DNA of 25,748 nucleotides from a virus. Shown here in pieces: positions 4,832-13,761 of this stretch. The stretch's first letter is position 1; every line of letters starts with the position of its first letter. The DNA lies in the IMG/VR virus record IMGVR_UViG_3300015371_000155, positions 1 through 25,748 of that record; one strand, written 5' to 3'. The position numbers and the translations under genes are program-made. The notes beneath the pieces are model-generated. The model was not told where the DNA came from and did no database searches. It saw nothing but the letters and a program-made list of their open reading frames with translations.

Positions 4832-5530
4832 CTAATCTGCGGTCTCTTTCCAGACACCTTGGGATTTACTCCAAGTGCGAGCCATCTGCCAGACTCCGGC
4901 TACTTTCACGTACGGAACAGCACGTTTCCAGGTAAGACCGACCTTGACCATCGCACCCGCAATCAGAAGTACCGCACCTCGAGCTGACCATTCACTCGTG
5001 CCATACGCGTTCGTTGTCTTCGCCCAGAGGTAATATCCTTTCCCTGGAATCAGACCTGTCAGGTTGAACATCGCTGACTGTTGAGTGATTGATACGTCAG
5101 TGCTGGCCGGACTGGTCCCGTAGGCCAGCGTGTAGCTCGTGATAGGTGCACCGTTGGAATCATTTGGGGCGACCAAAATCTTCACAGACGTCTGTGTCTT
5201 GTTTGAAAATGCCACCGGCATCTTCGGAGGATCTGGTCTGTCTTTCATTGTGACCTGCGTCATGGCAGACAATTCACTCCAGCCGGCGGAATTACGTTGC
5301 CGGTTCCAGAAGTAATATGTCCCGCCAGGAGCAAGTCCGGAGACGAAGCCAGAACCGTCGGAGCTCAGACTCCCAGTGAAAGCCGCTGTGTTTGGGTGAG
5401 TACCCCACAGAAGCTGCCACTCGAGAATCGTCGCTCCGCCGGTGCTGTTGGCGTTCGCCTTACCATTGACTCGCGTGTTCGTCCACGAGGTGATCTTCCA
5501 GGGTCCGGGGGCAGTAGGTACGGATACCAT
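4832..5530 (-). CDS. Minor tail protein with two fibronectin type III domains, 232 aa
   Basis: ATG at 5530 follows TTAGGGGGTCAC. Two fibronectin-type repeats can be seen, roughly residues 8-95 (GSGFVSGLAPGGTYYFWNRQ) and 98-190 (PITSYTLAYGTSP, then NLTGLIPGKGYYLWAKTTNA), with the typical G-L-x-P-G-x-x-Y-Y-x-W core. The C-terminal 35 residues contain a W-rich motif (KVGLTWKRAVPYVKVAGVWQ, then SKSQGVWKETAD) of a kind found at the end of phage tail and surface proteins. Fibronectin domains in phage tails generally mediate weak carbohydrate or cell-surface contacts. The gene is downstream of the tail tip genes, so it is probably virion-attached at the tail tip. It could be a fibre rather than a baseplate part. 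Confidence 0.82.
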   Translation of the reverse strand: MVSVPTAPGPWKITSWTNTRVNGKANANSTGGATILEWQLLWGTHPNTAAFTGSLSSDGSGFVSGLAPGGTYYFWNRQRNSAGWSELSAMTQVTMKDRPDPPKMPVAFSNKTQTSVKILVAPNDSNGAPITSYTLAYGTSPASTDVSITQQSAMFNLTGLIPGKGYYLWAKTTNAYGTSEWSARGAVLLIAGAMVKVGLTWKRAVPYVKVAGVWQMARTWSKSQGVWKETAD

Positions 5531-5538
5531 GTGACCCC

Positions 5539-5778
5539 CTAACTGACGATCTTGAAGTAAATATCGCCGTCATTACCGCCGGTGGGGACACCCGTTCCAG
5601 ACGAGATGCCGGCAGCGTTACGGTATCCACCCTTGCCGACTGGGATGATTCCCTTGAGCAGTGCCAGCAGGTCTCGTGTTCGGGTGATCTCACGGCCACC
5701 CCAACGCACCCGGCCTTCCTCACCGGTGTCGGGTACGACAGGATATCCCGCGGCTGTTGCTTGATCTCCGATAGCCAT
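5539..5778 (-). CDS. Small tail-tip/fibre protein, 79 aa
   Basis: ATG at 5778 follows AAGGAGGGTTGAA, a near-consensus site. The protein (MAIGDQATAAGYPVVPDTGE, then VRWGGREITRTRDLLALLKG) ends with GTGVPTGGNDGDIYFKIVS. The final G-x-x-x-G-x-N-D-G-D-I-Y-x-K motif is common at the C-termini or domain boundaries of phage fibre proteins. Its position between the gp37-like tail protein and the fibronectin protein suggests a small tail-tip subunit. No enzymatic residues are apparent. Confidence 0.7.
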   Translation of the reverse strand: MAIGDQATAAGYPVVPDTGEEGRVRWGGREITRTRDLLALLKGIIPVGKGGYRNAAGISSGTGVPTGGNDGDIYFKIVS

Positions 5779-5789
5779 TTCAACCCTCC

Positions 5790-6971
5790 TTAAGGCATGC
5801 TCGACCAGTAGGTAGTGAGATCGTCGTCGTAGTCAATCCATTCGGCGTTGCCCATGGAAGCCCACGATCCAGGTTCAGCTGTCAGCTTGTTCGACAGAGT
5901 GGGGTAAGACTTGTCACCCTCAGCATCAGACGTGAATATCTGTTCGGTGACACGAACGACAGCGGAGATGCCATCCTTACCGCGCATCTCTACGAGATCT
6001 CCTAGCTGGTAGTCGATCCCATATTTGTACTGCGTTCGTTGTGTTACTTCCCCATCAAACCCGATGAATCTCCGCGCGTACGAGAGCTCTTCTCTGCCTT
6101 TTTGCTGCATCGCTGCAGTGACTGTGGCAGCAGGAGTTCCCGCATCGAAGTCGTCCATCTTGACCACCAGAATATGACGCTCGAAGCCGGCCACAGACGG
6201 GTCGACATCGGTAGCGACAACCTGTTCGAAGCCGAGATTCGAATATACGTACGCGACGTTCTTCACGCCGGCCGTGGTCTCGAGTCTCGTAGTGCTCTTG
6301 AGATTCTGGAAGTCCGGACTGAATATGACCGCCGGCAGAACTGTTTGGTTCGTGGTGCGGTCACTGCCCATGTAAATATCGAACGCGAGCTGAGACAGGT
6401 CGTAATTACGGAGCAAGCGGAAGCCCATGTCGTAAGCTTCACAGATCGGCTTGATCACGTTGTAGACCGTGTCGGGTGTGATCTCGACTGTGATCGTGTC
6501 CGTTGGCTCTGGGATGGAGTCGTCCGGAAGGATCGATACAGCCGTGATGTACGGGAGAATATCGTCAGTGTCGAGTACTCCCAACACACAAATATCGTTG
6601 AAGACTTTGCGTGCTACATCTGCCGGCTGATCGGTGATGACCCACTTCGGATTCGTAGTGAGATCATCCTTGACGTTGAACGCCACACGATCATCGAGCG
6701 TCGGTAGTTCGATTGAGGGACCCTTGACCACGAGAAGTTCCGTACCATCATCGTCAGTTTCGTCACTGACAGTTTCTACCTTCATACACCGGAAGGACTC
6801 GTTGAGAGCCAGCCAGGTGTCTGGGGTGAATATGGCTCGGTTGCCCGTGGTCGACGGGAGTTGGAGCTCGAAGTCTCCCGCGGACTGAAACCTCTCAGTC
6901 CAAATAAGAGACTTGAACTTGTCGACTACTCGTGTTCTTCGGAGAAGACCGTCGAGCGTGTAGATCTCCAT
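5790..6971 (-). CDS. Tail-associated protein, ReqiPepy6 gp37-like, 393 aa
   Basis: ATG at 6971 overlaps the preceding stop by one base (TGATG) with GGAGGTCGCTG upstream. The N-terminus reads EIYTLDGLLRRTRVVDKFKS followed by SLIWTERFQSAGDFELQLPS, the typical opening of the siphovirus ReqiPepy6 Gp37-like family. Later features include LLVVKGPSIELPTLDDR, YNVIKPICEAYDMGFRL, a central VIFSPDFQNLKSTTRLET, and a C-terminal YQLGDLVEMRGKDGISAVVR. These fit the tail-associated (Tal/baseplate hub) fold used at the tail tip. No lysozyme, peptidase or other cell-wall enzyme motif is seen, so the protein seems structural. It follows the distal tail protein as in other Gram-positive siphoviruses. Confidence 0.88.
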   Translation of the reverse strand: MEIYTLDGLLRRTRVVDKFKSLIWTERFQSAGDFELQLPSTTGNRAIFTPDTWLALNESFRCMKVETVSDETDDDGTELLVVKGPSIELPTLDDRVAFNVKDDLTTNPKWVITDQPADVARKVFNDICVLGVLDTDDILPYITAVSILPDDSIPEPTDTITVEITPDTVYNVIKPICEAYDMGFRLLRNYDLSQLAFDIYMGSDRTTNQTVLPAVIFSPDFQNLKSTTRLETTAGVKNVAYVYSNLGFEQVVATDVDPSVAGFERHILVVKMDDFDAGTPAATVTAAMQQKGREELSYARRFIGFDGEVTQRTQYKYGIDYQLGDLVEMRGKDGISAVVRVTEQIFTSDAEGDKSYPTLSNKLTAEPGSWASMGNAEWIDYDDDLTTYWSSMP

Positions 6972-7792
6972 CAGCGACCTCCATACCGTTTGTAGTACGT
7001 AAGGTCGTAGGGGATCGGTGCTCCTTCCGCATAGACGCGGAATTTGTTGTCTCCCTTGAAGAACTCGATCCAGCTGGACGTAGGCGACATCGCGTAGAGG
7101 ATCGGAGTCTTGACGCCGGCCCTCGTGAGACTGATCTCCTTCTGACCCGGGATGCTGTTGATCACAACAATATCGGCCGAGTGCAGCTGCAACGCGAAAT
7201 CAAGTTGCCGGAGATCACCGTTAGGGAGGGTGTGATATACCGTGAAGGCATCCACGTCTCGATCTGGATAGATCTGCAGAATCACACCCGTCTCGACCGT
7301 GCCATCGTAGGAAATCGTCGTATCGAGGGTGTTGGACACCGTGGTGTAGTTGTTCATCACGACGTCCGGATTGACGAAGTCCGACTCGAAGCATCGAACA
7401 GAAATATCCGCGACCGGCTCCTTCACGAACAACGGGGCCTCGAAGACCTCCGTCATACCGGAAATATTCACCGGATCCTTGATGGAGTCGAAGAACTCCA
7501 TGGTGACCCAAGTGTTCGGCATGAAGTATTCGTAGAGCCGGTCGCGGACATCCGAGGGGTACTCGGAAATATAGTCGGGTTCCAGACCCAGCTTGAACGT
7601 GATGTCTCGAGCATCCCTTTGACTGGACATGTACTGCTCGCCCTGTACGTTCGGGAAACTCGACGAGACAATCGTCGTTTTCACTGGGTCCAGCCCGCCA
7701 ATTTCCTTGACTACGACACCCTCTGAAATATCACCCAGAGTCAGCGTGAGTTGGGAGCCTGAACTAGAAGTCAGACGTACTGCAGTCATCAT
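6971..7792 (-). CDS. Distal tail protein (Dit-like), 273 aa
   Basis: ATG at 7792 overlaps the tape-measure stop by four bases (ATGA); the second codon is also ATG. The protein opens MMTAVRLTSSSGSQLTLTLG and contains SFPNVQGEQYMSSQRDARDI, PSDVRDRLYEYFMPN and FEAPLFVKEPVADISVRCFE, which match the N-terminal ring domain of distal tail proteins (siphovirus tail component family). The C-terminal half contains QIYPDRDVDAF and a PTSSWIEFFKGDNKFRVYAE segment typical of the galectin-like second domain. It should form the hexameric ring that joins tail tube to tail tip. Order tape measure, Dit, Tal is canonical. Confidence 0.88.
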   Translation of the reverse strand: MMTAVRLTSSSGSQLTLTLGDISEGVVVKEIGGLDPVKTTIVSSSFPNVQGEQYMSSQRDARDITFKLGLEPDYISEYPSDVRDRLYEYFMPNTWVTMEFFDSIKDPVNISGMTEVFEAPLFVKEPVADISVRCFESDFVNPDVVMNNYTTVSNTLDTTISYDGTVETGVILQIYPDRDVDAFTVYHTLPNGDLRQLDFALQLHSADIVVINSIPGQKEISLTRAGVKTPILYAMSPTSSWIEFFKGDNKFRVYAEGAPIPYDLTYYKRYGGR

Positions 7793-10700
7793 TTGTTATC
7801 CAGAGCTCCCTTCACGACGGCTAGTTGACTCTTAGTCCCGCGGTAGATTTCCTTGGGTGACAGAGCCTTGGGCGAGTTGTTGTTCTGTGTGTAGTTGAGG
7901 TTCGTAACGCTGGGCTCCGGCGGAGGCTGACGGTTGTCCTGAGCGTCAGCAATATCCGAAGACACAGCGTTGGCCATCGCGAGAACCTGATCCGTCTTGA
8001 TCGGAGTAGGAGTCAAGATGGACCCGATTTGCGTTGCCTGGCTCTTCACATCCGTCAGATCCAGAACCGGACGGATGATCGGGCGGAACTTGTCGTCGGT
8101 CACGAGGACGTCGGAAATCCCCGAAATAGACTTCCGGAGTGCCTCGATCGAGTCGGTACCCATGTCCGAAGCAGCCTTAGCAGCCACTCGACCCGAGATG
8201 ACGAACCCGATACCCAGACCTTCGCCAGACCACTCGCCCACCTTACGGAATTCCTTCGAGGGCGAGTTGATGCCCAATGCATTCTTTGCGGCACTCAATG
8301 CATTTTGAGCCATCGATTTGGCTTGACTGACGATCTTACCGGCACCAGCCGCAAGACCGCTAACCATACCCTCAACGATAGCCGAGGCAAGATTTCCACC
8401 CGCCTCGCCGAGAGCTGCCGAGTTTCCGCGAATGGTGCTCGCCAGATTGTTGATGAAGCTAATGATGAAATCAGCTCCAGCCTGAAGAACTCTCGGTTGT
8501 GCTGCCGAAAGCGCATTCAGGAATTTGACGATAATATCGGCAACAACTTTGACGATCTCGCCGATGTGTGCGGAAATACCCTTCAAGACGCCTAGAATTA
8601 TCTTTGCGCCGGCAGAAACCATCTTGGGGATATTCTGCACCAAGATGCTAAGTAGCGAAGCCATCAAGACATTGAAGGTAGAAGCGATCTTCGGCGAAAG
8701 CCTAGTGATCGCATCGAGCAGAGACAACAGAACCACAGTGATTGCCTTGACGATCGCTGGACCTGCTGTCTGAATAACCTTCGCGAATGCCAAGACAACA
8801 GCACCAACTTGGGTGACCACCATTGGGAGGAGACCCAGAAGGGATTTGACGATACCGATGATGACCGCCGCACCAGCCGCACCGGAAGCCGCAAGAGCGG
8901 TAAATCCGGCAGCGAACAGAAATACACCAACGCCAGCCAAAGCAGCACCAGCACCCAGCAGAGTGATGGCGACACCAAGACCGATCAGCGATGGAATAAG
9001 CGGCGTCAGCACAAGGCCGGCAATCCCGATGATTGTTAAAGCTCCAGCCAAGGTGACGAGACCCTTAACGATCTCCCCCCAGGACATCTCGCCGAAGGCT
9101 TGAAGTACCGGAGCGAGAACACGCAGAGCAGCCGTCACCACGAGAAGTGCAGCAGCTCCCGGAAGAGCCGTCGTCATACCGATCATCGCAGCTGTGATGA
9201 GCAGGAGTGAAGCGGCCAAGACCGTCATGGCCTTAGCGATTTCACCCCAACTCAATTCGCCAAACGCTTGCAACGCTGGCGCCATCACTTGAAGTGCCGC
9301 TGCGACAACCAGCAAAGCCGCTGCTCCCGGAAGAGCCTCGGTCATGAATATCATCGCAAGAGTGATGATGGTAAGAGCGCCGGCCAGAGTTACAAGACCT
9401 CGGGCGATCTCGCCCCAGCTCATTCCTCCCATTTTCTGCAGCGCTTCACCGATACGACCCAGGGAAGCCGCTACGATGAATATGGCTGCAGCCGAGAAGA
9501 CTGAGGTTGGTGGAATCAGCGTCAGAGCTGCTCCCATCAGGGCGAGACCGCCGGCCATGGTGACGAGACCCTTAGCGATCTCTTTCCAGGAAAGCTTACC
9601 GAGGTCCTGCATTGCACTCGCGAGAACCTTGACGGCCCCAGCGAGAATAAGGAGACCAGCACCTTGAGCGATGCCACCCTTGTTCACAGCGGAGAACTTC
9701 GTGAAGAGAGCCAGCGCAGCGAGCATACCCGCTACTCCGGTGAGTCCCTTGGCGATGGTACCCCAATTCATACCTCCGAACTGTTCGGCCGACTTGGTCA
9801 AGAGCAATATCGCCCCCGCCAATAGAACCAAACTCGCACCAGAAGCGACCTGAGTACCGCCAAATTTGGTGAACAACATCAGAGACCCGATGAGCGCCGC
9901 AGTGCCCGTGAGTCCCTTAGCCAGTTCCTCCCAATTCAGCTTAGCCATTTTCCCTACGGCAATCGCAAGGAGATCGATGGCAATCGCCATTCCGATAAGC
10001 GCCGTTGTCAAGAACGGCATCTTGACGAAACCCTGAGTGGCCGTGACCTTCCCAAATATGCCCATCGCAACGAGAAGTTGAGTGAACATAGCAGTCAGGC
10101 CGGCCATAGCCGAAGTGAGTTTCTTAGGATCGATGAGCGACAATGCAACGACAGAAGCCGTCAGTAGGGCAATCGCGCCGGCGATCCTGAGAAGCGCGTT
10201 AGCCTTCAGTTGAGCCTGCATAGCGCCGAGTACACCAGTCAGTCCCTCGAAGGCCTCCCCGATTTTCTCGAGGAATCCGCCACCCAGGTCGACATTGATG
10301 CCGCCGGACAGGAACTTCTTGAACAGCAGAACAAGACCTGCGAGCAGACCTGTGTTGATGCCGTCAAGAATATGGTTGTAATCGACGTCGGTGAACCCGC
10401 TCGCGATCTTGTCAGTGACACCCTCGAAGAACTCCGAGAACGCATCGAACACCGGCTGCATCGCCTGGCTGACGCGATTGAAAATATCGAAGACCTTGGA
10501 GAAGCCCTTCCAGATACCGTCAGCAAGTTTACCCAGAGGAGCGAAACGAGCCTTGAAGCTGTTCCCGATACCACTGGCGTCGAGCTTGCCCATTCCAGAA
10601 ATAAGATCACCGACGAAGCCGATGAAGCTCTTCAGGGCCTGGATCGGTACGACGATCGCCTTACCGATGGACTTGAAGAAGTTCTGGAATCCTTTGCCCT

Positions 10701-12198
10701 TCTTGATGGCCTGGTCGAGCTTGACCAACCAGTCCCCAATGCCTCCAGTGAACTCGAGAATCCCACTGGAACCATCAGAAAATGACGAGAAGACGGTCTT
10801 GAGGATCGTCCCGACACCCTTGAGCACCTGTAGCCCGATGTCGATGATGGCAAATAAGCCGCGGAAGGTCCGCCGAATATTGTCCATCGTGTCTTCACCG
10901 AGACGCATCTGCCCCATGAGCTTCGTGAAAGCCTGAGTCAGAGCGAACAGCTGCTTGCCGGTAGTCGGCGGGAAAATATCCCGGAACGCCTTCTTGATCG
11001 GGGTGAGAACATCCATCACGTTGTTGAACGCGATGGCGATACCCTTGATCAACTCGGTACGTCCGCCGAGAGCCTTCCAGTCACCGAGGACCTTGTTTCG
11101 AGCTTGCGCCGAGTTCTGGATGAACCCGCCAAGAACATTCGAGACGTTCGTGAAGAGCGTACGAGCTTCCTCGAAATCACCGAACAGGATTTGGAATGTC
11201 TGAGACCATCCTGAGCCCGCAGCTTCTTGAAGCGTGTTGATCAGCTGGGAAACGGTCTTGACCTTCGTAGCAGCTTCCTGTGCAGTCTTGCCCATCTTCA
11301 TGATGGCCTTGATCTGCTGATCGGTATATCCGAGGGACTTCAGCTGCTGGGCATTCATGTCGCCCGTGAACTTCTGCAGCGTCGCAGTCAGAACCTCGGT
11401 AGTGAGCCAGCCCTCTTGGAGACTGTCTCGGAAGCTTCCGTTCTTCTTGATGATGTCATCGATATTCTTGCCCTGAACCCGGGCGGTCTCCTTCAGAGCT
11501 TCCTGGAAGACCTTACCGCCCATACCGGCGTTAACGACCGAGTTCCAGTCAATCAGGGTCGCCTTACCGGCGGCCATGGCCTGAGACAGCTGGTACATCG
11601 CCGAGGATGCCTGCTCGGAGGACGAGCCAGAAATAGCAGCCAGGTTGGCGATACCCTTGATGGCCGCGGTGGCCGGTTCGAGCTTGATACCGGCAGCCGT
11701 GAAGGTACCGATATTCCGAGCCATCTCCGAGAAGTTGTAGATCGTCTGGTCGGAGTAGTGGTTCAGCTCGCCAAGAGCTTTATTAACCTGCCCAAGGCCA
11801 CTCTTGCCCTCAAGTCCAGTGTTAGCCAGAATTGTTTGGATCGAATTGAGGTTGGTCTCATATTCCTGGAGGCCGGCCTTGAGCGGTCCGAGAGCGAGAG
11901 AGTTAACCAATCTCGAGCCGACACTGACCGCGGTCGAGCCAATCGAAAGAAGTGCGCCGACGCCGATGGTCTTCAGCGCGCTGAATTTGGAACCGAGTCC
12001 GGAAACCCCATTTTGAAGGGGCGCAAGGTTCATCGAGCTCGTCTTTGCCTTGAGCTCGTCCAATCCGGATGTAGCACCCTTGAGCTCCAGACCCTTCTTC
12101 AGGTCTTGAAGCGACTTGAGGGTAGTGGCGACCCCCCGCTGGAAGTCAGAATTCTTGAACAGCATCTCGACAACTTTGGTGTCGATCGTGTTGCTCAT
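7789..12198 (-). CDS. Tape measure protein, 1469 aa
   Basis: ATG at 12198 overlaps the preceding stop (TAATG). The longest gene in the window, it sits between tail genes and Dit, as expected. The N-terminus (MSNTIDTKVVEMLFKNSDFQ) is a polar coiled region, followed by a glycine-rich GFSALKTIGVGALLSIGST-like stretch and an A/S-rich helical core (GSSSEQASSAMYQLSQAM at about 190-210). Hydrophobic repeats span about 750-1090 and a conserved INSPSKEFRKVGEWSGEG motif typical of tape measures lies near 1310. The tail end (about 1400-1469) contains NLNYTQNNNSPKALSPKEIY. Tape length in such proteins usually scales with tail length at roughly 0.15 nm per residue, implying a tail of about 200 nm. No muralytic domain is visible. 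Frequent ATATT strings are present in its coding strand. Confidence 0.95.
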   Translation of the reverse strand: MSNTIDTKVVEMLFKNSDFQRGVATTLKSLQDLKKGLELKGATSGLDELKAKTSSMNLAPLQNGVSGLGSKFSALKTIGVGALLSIGSTAVSVGSRLVNSLALGPLKAGLQEYETNLNSIQTILANTGLEGKSGLGQVNKALGELNHYSDQTIYNFSEMARNIGTFTAAGIKLEPATAAIKGIANLAAISGSSSEQASSAMYQLSQAMAAGKATLIDWNSVVNAGMGGKVFQEALKETARVQGKNIDDIIKKNGSFRDSLQEGWLTTEVLTATLQKFTGDMNAQQLKSLGYTDQQIKAIMKMGKTAQEAATKVKTVSQLINTLQEAAGSGWSQTFQILFGDFEEARTLFTNVSNVLGGFIQNSAQARNKVLGDWKALGGRTELIKGIAIAFNNVMDVLTPIKKAFRDIFPPTTGKQLFALTQAFTKLMGQMRLGEDTMDNIRRTFRGLFAIIDIGLQVLKGVGTILKTVFSSFSDGSSGILEFTGGIGDWLVKLDQAIKKGKGFQNFFKSIGKAIVVPIQALKSFIGFVGDLISGMGKLDASGIGNSFKARFAPLGKLADGIWKGFSKVFDIFNRVSQAMQPVFDAFSEFFEGVTDKIASGFTDVDYNHILDGINTGLLAGLVLLFKKFLSGGINVDLGGGFLEKIGEAFEGLTGVLGAMQAQLKANALLRIAGAIALLTASVVALSLIDPKKLTSAMAGLTAMFTQLLVAMGIFGKVTATQGFVKMPFLTTALIGMAIAIDLLAIAVGKMAKLNWEELAKGLTGTAALIGSLMLFTKFGGTQVASGASLVLLAGAILLLTKSAEQFGGMNWGTIAKGLTGVAGMLAALALFTKFSAVNKGGIAQGAGLLILAGAVKVLASAMQDLGKLSWKEIAKGLVTMAGGLALMGAALTLIPPTSVFSAAAIFIVAASLGRIGEALQKMGGMSWGEIARGLVTLAGALTIITLAMIFMTEALPGAAALLVVAAALQVMAPALQAFGELSWGEIAKAMTVLAASLLLITAAMIGMTTALPGAAALLVVTAALRVLAPVLQAFGEMSWGEIVKGLVTLAGALTIIGIAGLVLTPLIPSLIGLGVAITLLGAGAALAGVGVFLFAAGFTALAASGAAGAAVIIGIVKSLLGLLPMVVTQVGAVVLAFAKVIQTAGPAIVKAITVVLLSLLDAITRLSPKIASTFNVLMASLLSILVQNIPKMVSAGAKIILGVLKGISAHIGEIVKVVADIIVKFLNALSAAQPRVLQAGADFIISFINNLASTIRGNSAALGEAGGNLASAIVEGMVSGLAAGAGKIVSQAKSMAQNALSAAKNALGINSPSKEFRKVGEWSGEGLGIGFVISGRVAAKAASDMGTDSIEALRKSISGISDVLVTDDKFRPIIRPVLDLTDVKSQATQIGSILTPTPIKTDQVLAMANAVSSDIADAQDNRQPPPEPSVTNLNYTQNNNSPKALSPKEIYRGTKSQLAVVKGALDNK
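8931..9951 (-). repeat. Six tandem ~56-aa repeats within the tape measure
   Basis: A unit with core [LM]-[SN]-W-x-E-[IL]-A-[KR]-G-L followed by a hydrophobic ~45-residue stretch occurs six times. The tryptophans are residues 756, 812, 871, 928, 984 and 1040, with codons ending at 9931, 9763, 9586, 9415, 9247 and 9079. Spacings are 168, 177, 171, 168 and 168 bases. Repeats 4-6 are most alike (SWGEIARGLVTLAGAL, SWGEIAKAMTVLAASL, SWGEIVKGLVTLAGAL). The boundaries given are approximate. Confidence 0.8.
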
Positions 12199-12575
12199 TA
12201 GGAGGTCACCGCCTTCAGTACGTCTCGTGCGATCTCGTCAAATATCGGAGCCATCGCTGGGTTGATGTAATCTCGCCCCTGAACATACCCGCCAGTACCG
12301 GTTCCATAGCCGTATTGGAGCATGATGGCTACGGGAAATCCGCTCTCGACGTCTGTGTTGAGCCAAGTGATACGAGCATTACCTCGTCCACCCGAAACAC
12401 GATATGTCCAGGAATGCGCTGCCAGACCGGATTCCACAGGAGTTGCCGCGGCTAGCGCTTTAACACCCTTCTCTCCTCCGGCCTCAAGAACTTTACGAAT
12501 ATCGAAGCGCTGCATACGACGAAGAGCGTCTTCGGTCTTCTTCAAGTCTCCTCGAGAGGTGAAGGATATGGGCAT
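12198..12575 (-). CDS. Tail completion/HK97-gp10-like protein, 125 aa
   Basis: ATG at 12575 follows CTAGGAGTTCGA. The N-terminus MPISFTSRGDLKKTEDALRR and the central ATPVESGLAAHSWTY, then a GYGTGTGGYVQGRDYINPAM segment, fit the HK97 gp10-like family (head-tail or tail-completion proteins); the E-S-G-x-A-x-x-W and G-Y-V-x-G-R-x-Y-I-x-P motifs are the main support. It sits immediately before the tape measure rather than beside the head-closure genes, which is a variant order. It may complete or terminate the tail. Confidence 0.72.
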   Translation of the reverse strand: MPISFTSRGDLKKTEDALRRMQRFDIRKVLEAGGEKGVKALAAATPVESGLAAHSWTYRVSGGRGNARITWLNTDVESGFPVAIMLQYGYGTGTGGYVQGRDYINPAMAPIFDEIARDVLKAVTS

Positions 12576-12583
12576 TCGAACTC

Positions 12584-12976
12584 CTAGGTGCCGGAGATGT
12601 CTGAGAAATCACCGGATCGAAGGATGAGGAGAGCGTTGATCTGTCGAGTCAGCGCCTGAATCTGGGTGTCGTTCTGCTCTACGGTCGGAGATTCGATCGC
12701 GAGAAAATCCCGATTCGGCTGAATGCCGGCAGAAACCCTCTCGAAGAGGATGGTCATGTTCTGGATGATCATGATGCTCGACAGTTGAGCAGCGAACTGT
12801 TCATCCATCTCAGCTTGCGTGATGTCGTCGGGAGCCGTGATCGTCCAGACACCATCCACAGGCCCTGACTTGGAGACCTCCGGATATGGATCCGGTGTCA
12901 TCTCGCCTCGGTTGTTGTAGATGTTCCAAACCATGGCACCCAGATCAGGATCGAACGTGGTTGTCGTGGTAGTCAT
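12584..12976 (-). CDS. Structural protein of unknown role, 130 aa
   Basis: ATG at 12976 follows AGGGGATTGA. The protein opens MTTTTTTFDPDLGAMVWNIY, contains VDGVWTITAPDDITQAEMDE, and ends with TRQINALLILRSGDFSDISG. The T-R-Q-[IV]-N-A-L-I/L pattern near the C-terminus is common in small phage fibre-associated proteins. The GVWTITAPDDI segment resembles GTYTINAPDDI in the second tail-tube protein (13762-14553). It probably associates with the fibre gene upstream. I do not recognise a named family. Confidence 0.65.
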   Translation of the reverse strand: MTTTTTTFDPDLGAMVWNIYNNRGEMTPDPYPEVSKSGPVDGVWTITAPDDITQAEMDEQFAAQLSSIMIIQNMTILFERVSAGIQPNRDFLAIESPTVEQNDTQIQALTRQINALLILRSGDFSDISGT

Positions 12977-12984
12977 TCAATCCC

Positions 12985-13752
12985 CTATCGGATGCACAGG
13001 AAGATGAAAGATCCCGTTCCGCTTGTGGTTAGAGCACCTGCGGTACTGGCGTTCATGAATCTCGCCTTGAACGTGGTGGATGTGATGGTGTCGCAACCCC
13101 ACAGAACCGCGAATCGGGTGCCCGGGTTTGCGCCCATACCGAAAATCATTCGAGGGGCCCAACCGAGGTTATGCGTGACTGTGACATAGCCACTGGCATC
13201 GGGAGTCGTGTCGTTGATGGTGATGTACGCCGCGTTGAAGCCGTCCAAAACCCGCTGCCACGGCATCGAAGTGGTGCCGAGCGTGTCGGTACCCTTGAAG
13301 CTCGTGGTGTAACGACAACCACCGTTGGTTGTGCCCTGCTGGACTCGGACGATGGCGCCGGCGAGCTCGGCGGAGCTGTCCGCATCGGTAGCTCTAGTCC
13401 ATGCACCAGACGCAACGACGTAAATACCGTTGTTGGCCGAAGTGGTCTGGTTTTTGGCCAGAACTCGGTCTCCGACAGCGAGCGCCACACCATCGATCGT
13501 CTGGGTTCCTGTCAGGTTCAGGTTCGTGTTCGGGTCTGAAGCGCGAACCACGAATGCGGCATCGACACCGTTGGCACCAGGGTTTCCTGGGATGCCTTGA
13601 ATACCCTGTGCACCTCGGACGTTTCCGACATCGTGCGGAGTACCATCGTTGCTTGTCAGAACCAGGTTGTCGCCAACCAGACTCGCGTCGACGATGGCGG
13701 CGTCTTCGATCGCTTGCGAACGTTCCGCAGAAAATACGTTGGCGGTGGCCAT
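12985..13752 (-). CDS. Collagen-like tail fibre/decoration protein, 255 aa
   Basis: ATG at 13752 follows AAGGAGGAGAC. Residues 1-45 end in SLVGDNLVLTSNDGTPHDVG, a standard entry into fibre shafts; residues 47-61 are five Gly-X-Y triplets (GAQGIQGIPGNPGAN), a short collagen-like helix. Residues about 70-165 form a domain with DGVALAVGDRVLAKNQTTSA and NNGIYVVASGAWTRATDADS, a module common in phage fibres. The C-terminal 85 residues (ASGYVTVTHNLGWAPRMIF, then GTGSFIFLCIR) look like a compact beta receptor-binding or cap domain. It lies between the second tube paralogue and the tape measure and may decorate the tail or head. Trimerisation is likely but inferred. Confidence 0.8.
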   Translation of the reverse strand: MATANVFSAERSQAIEDAAIVDASLVGDNLVLTSNDGTPHDVGNVRGAQGIQGIPGNPGANGVDAAFVVRASDPNTNLNLTGTQTIDGVALAVGDRVLAKNQTTSANNGIYVVASGAWTRATDADSSAELAGAIVRVQQGTTNGGCRYTTSFKGTDTLGTTSMPWQRVLDGFNAAYITINDTTPDASGYVTVTHNLGWAPRMIFGMGANPGTRFAVLWGCDTITSTTFKARFMNASTAGALTTSGTGSFIFLCIR

Positions 13753-13761
13753 GTCTCCTCC

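Noticed and set aside
6932-7726. 264-codon open frame on the plus strand
   Set aside because: It is antisense to the distal tail protein gene and has no initiation site or recognisable motif.
11227-12201. 324-codon open frame on the plus strand
   Set aside because: It is antisense to the tape measure, with low-complexity composition and no ribosome site.
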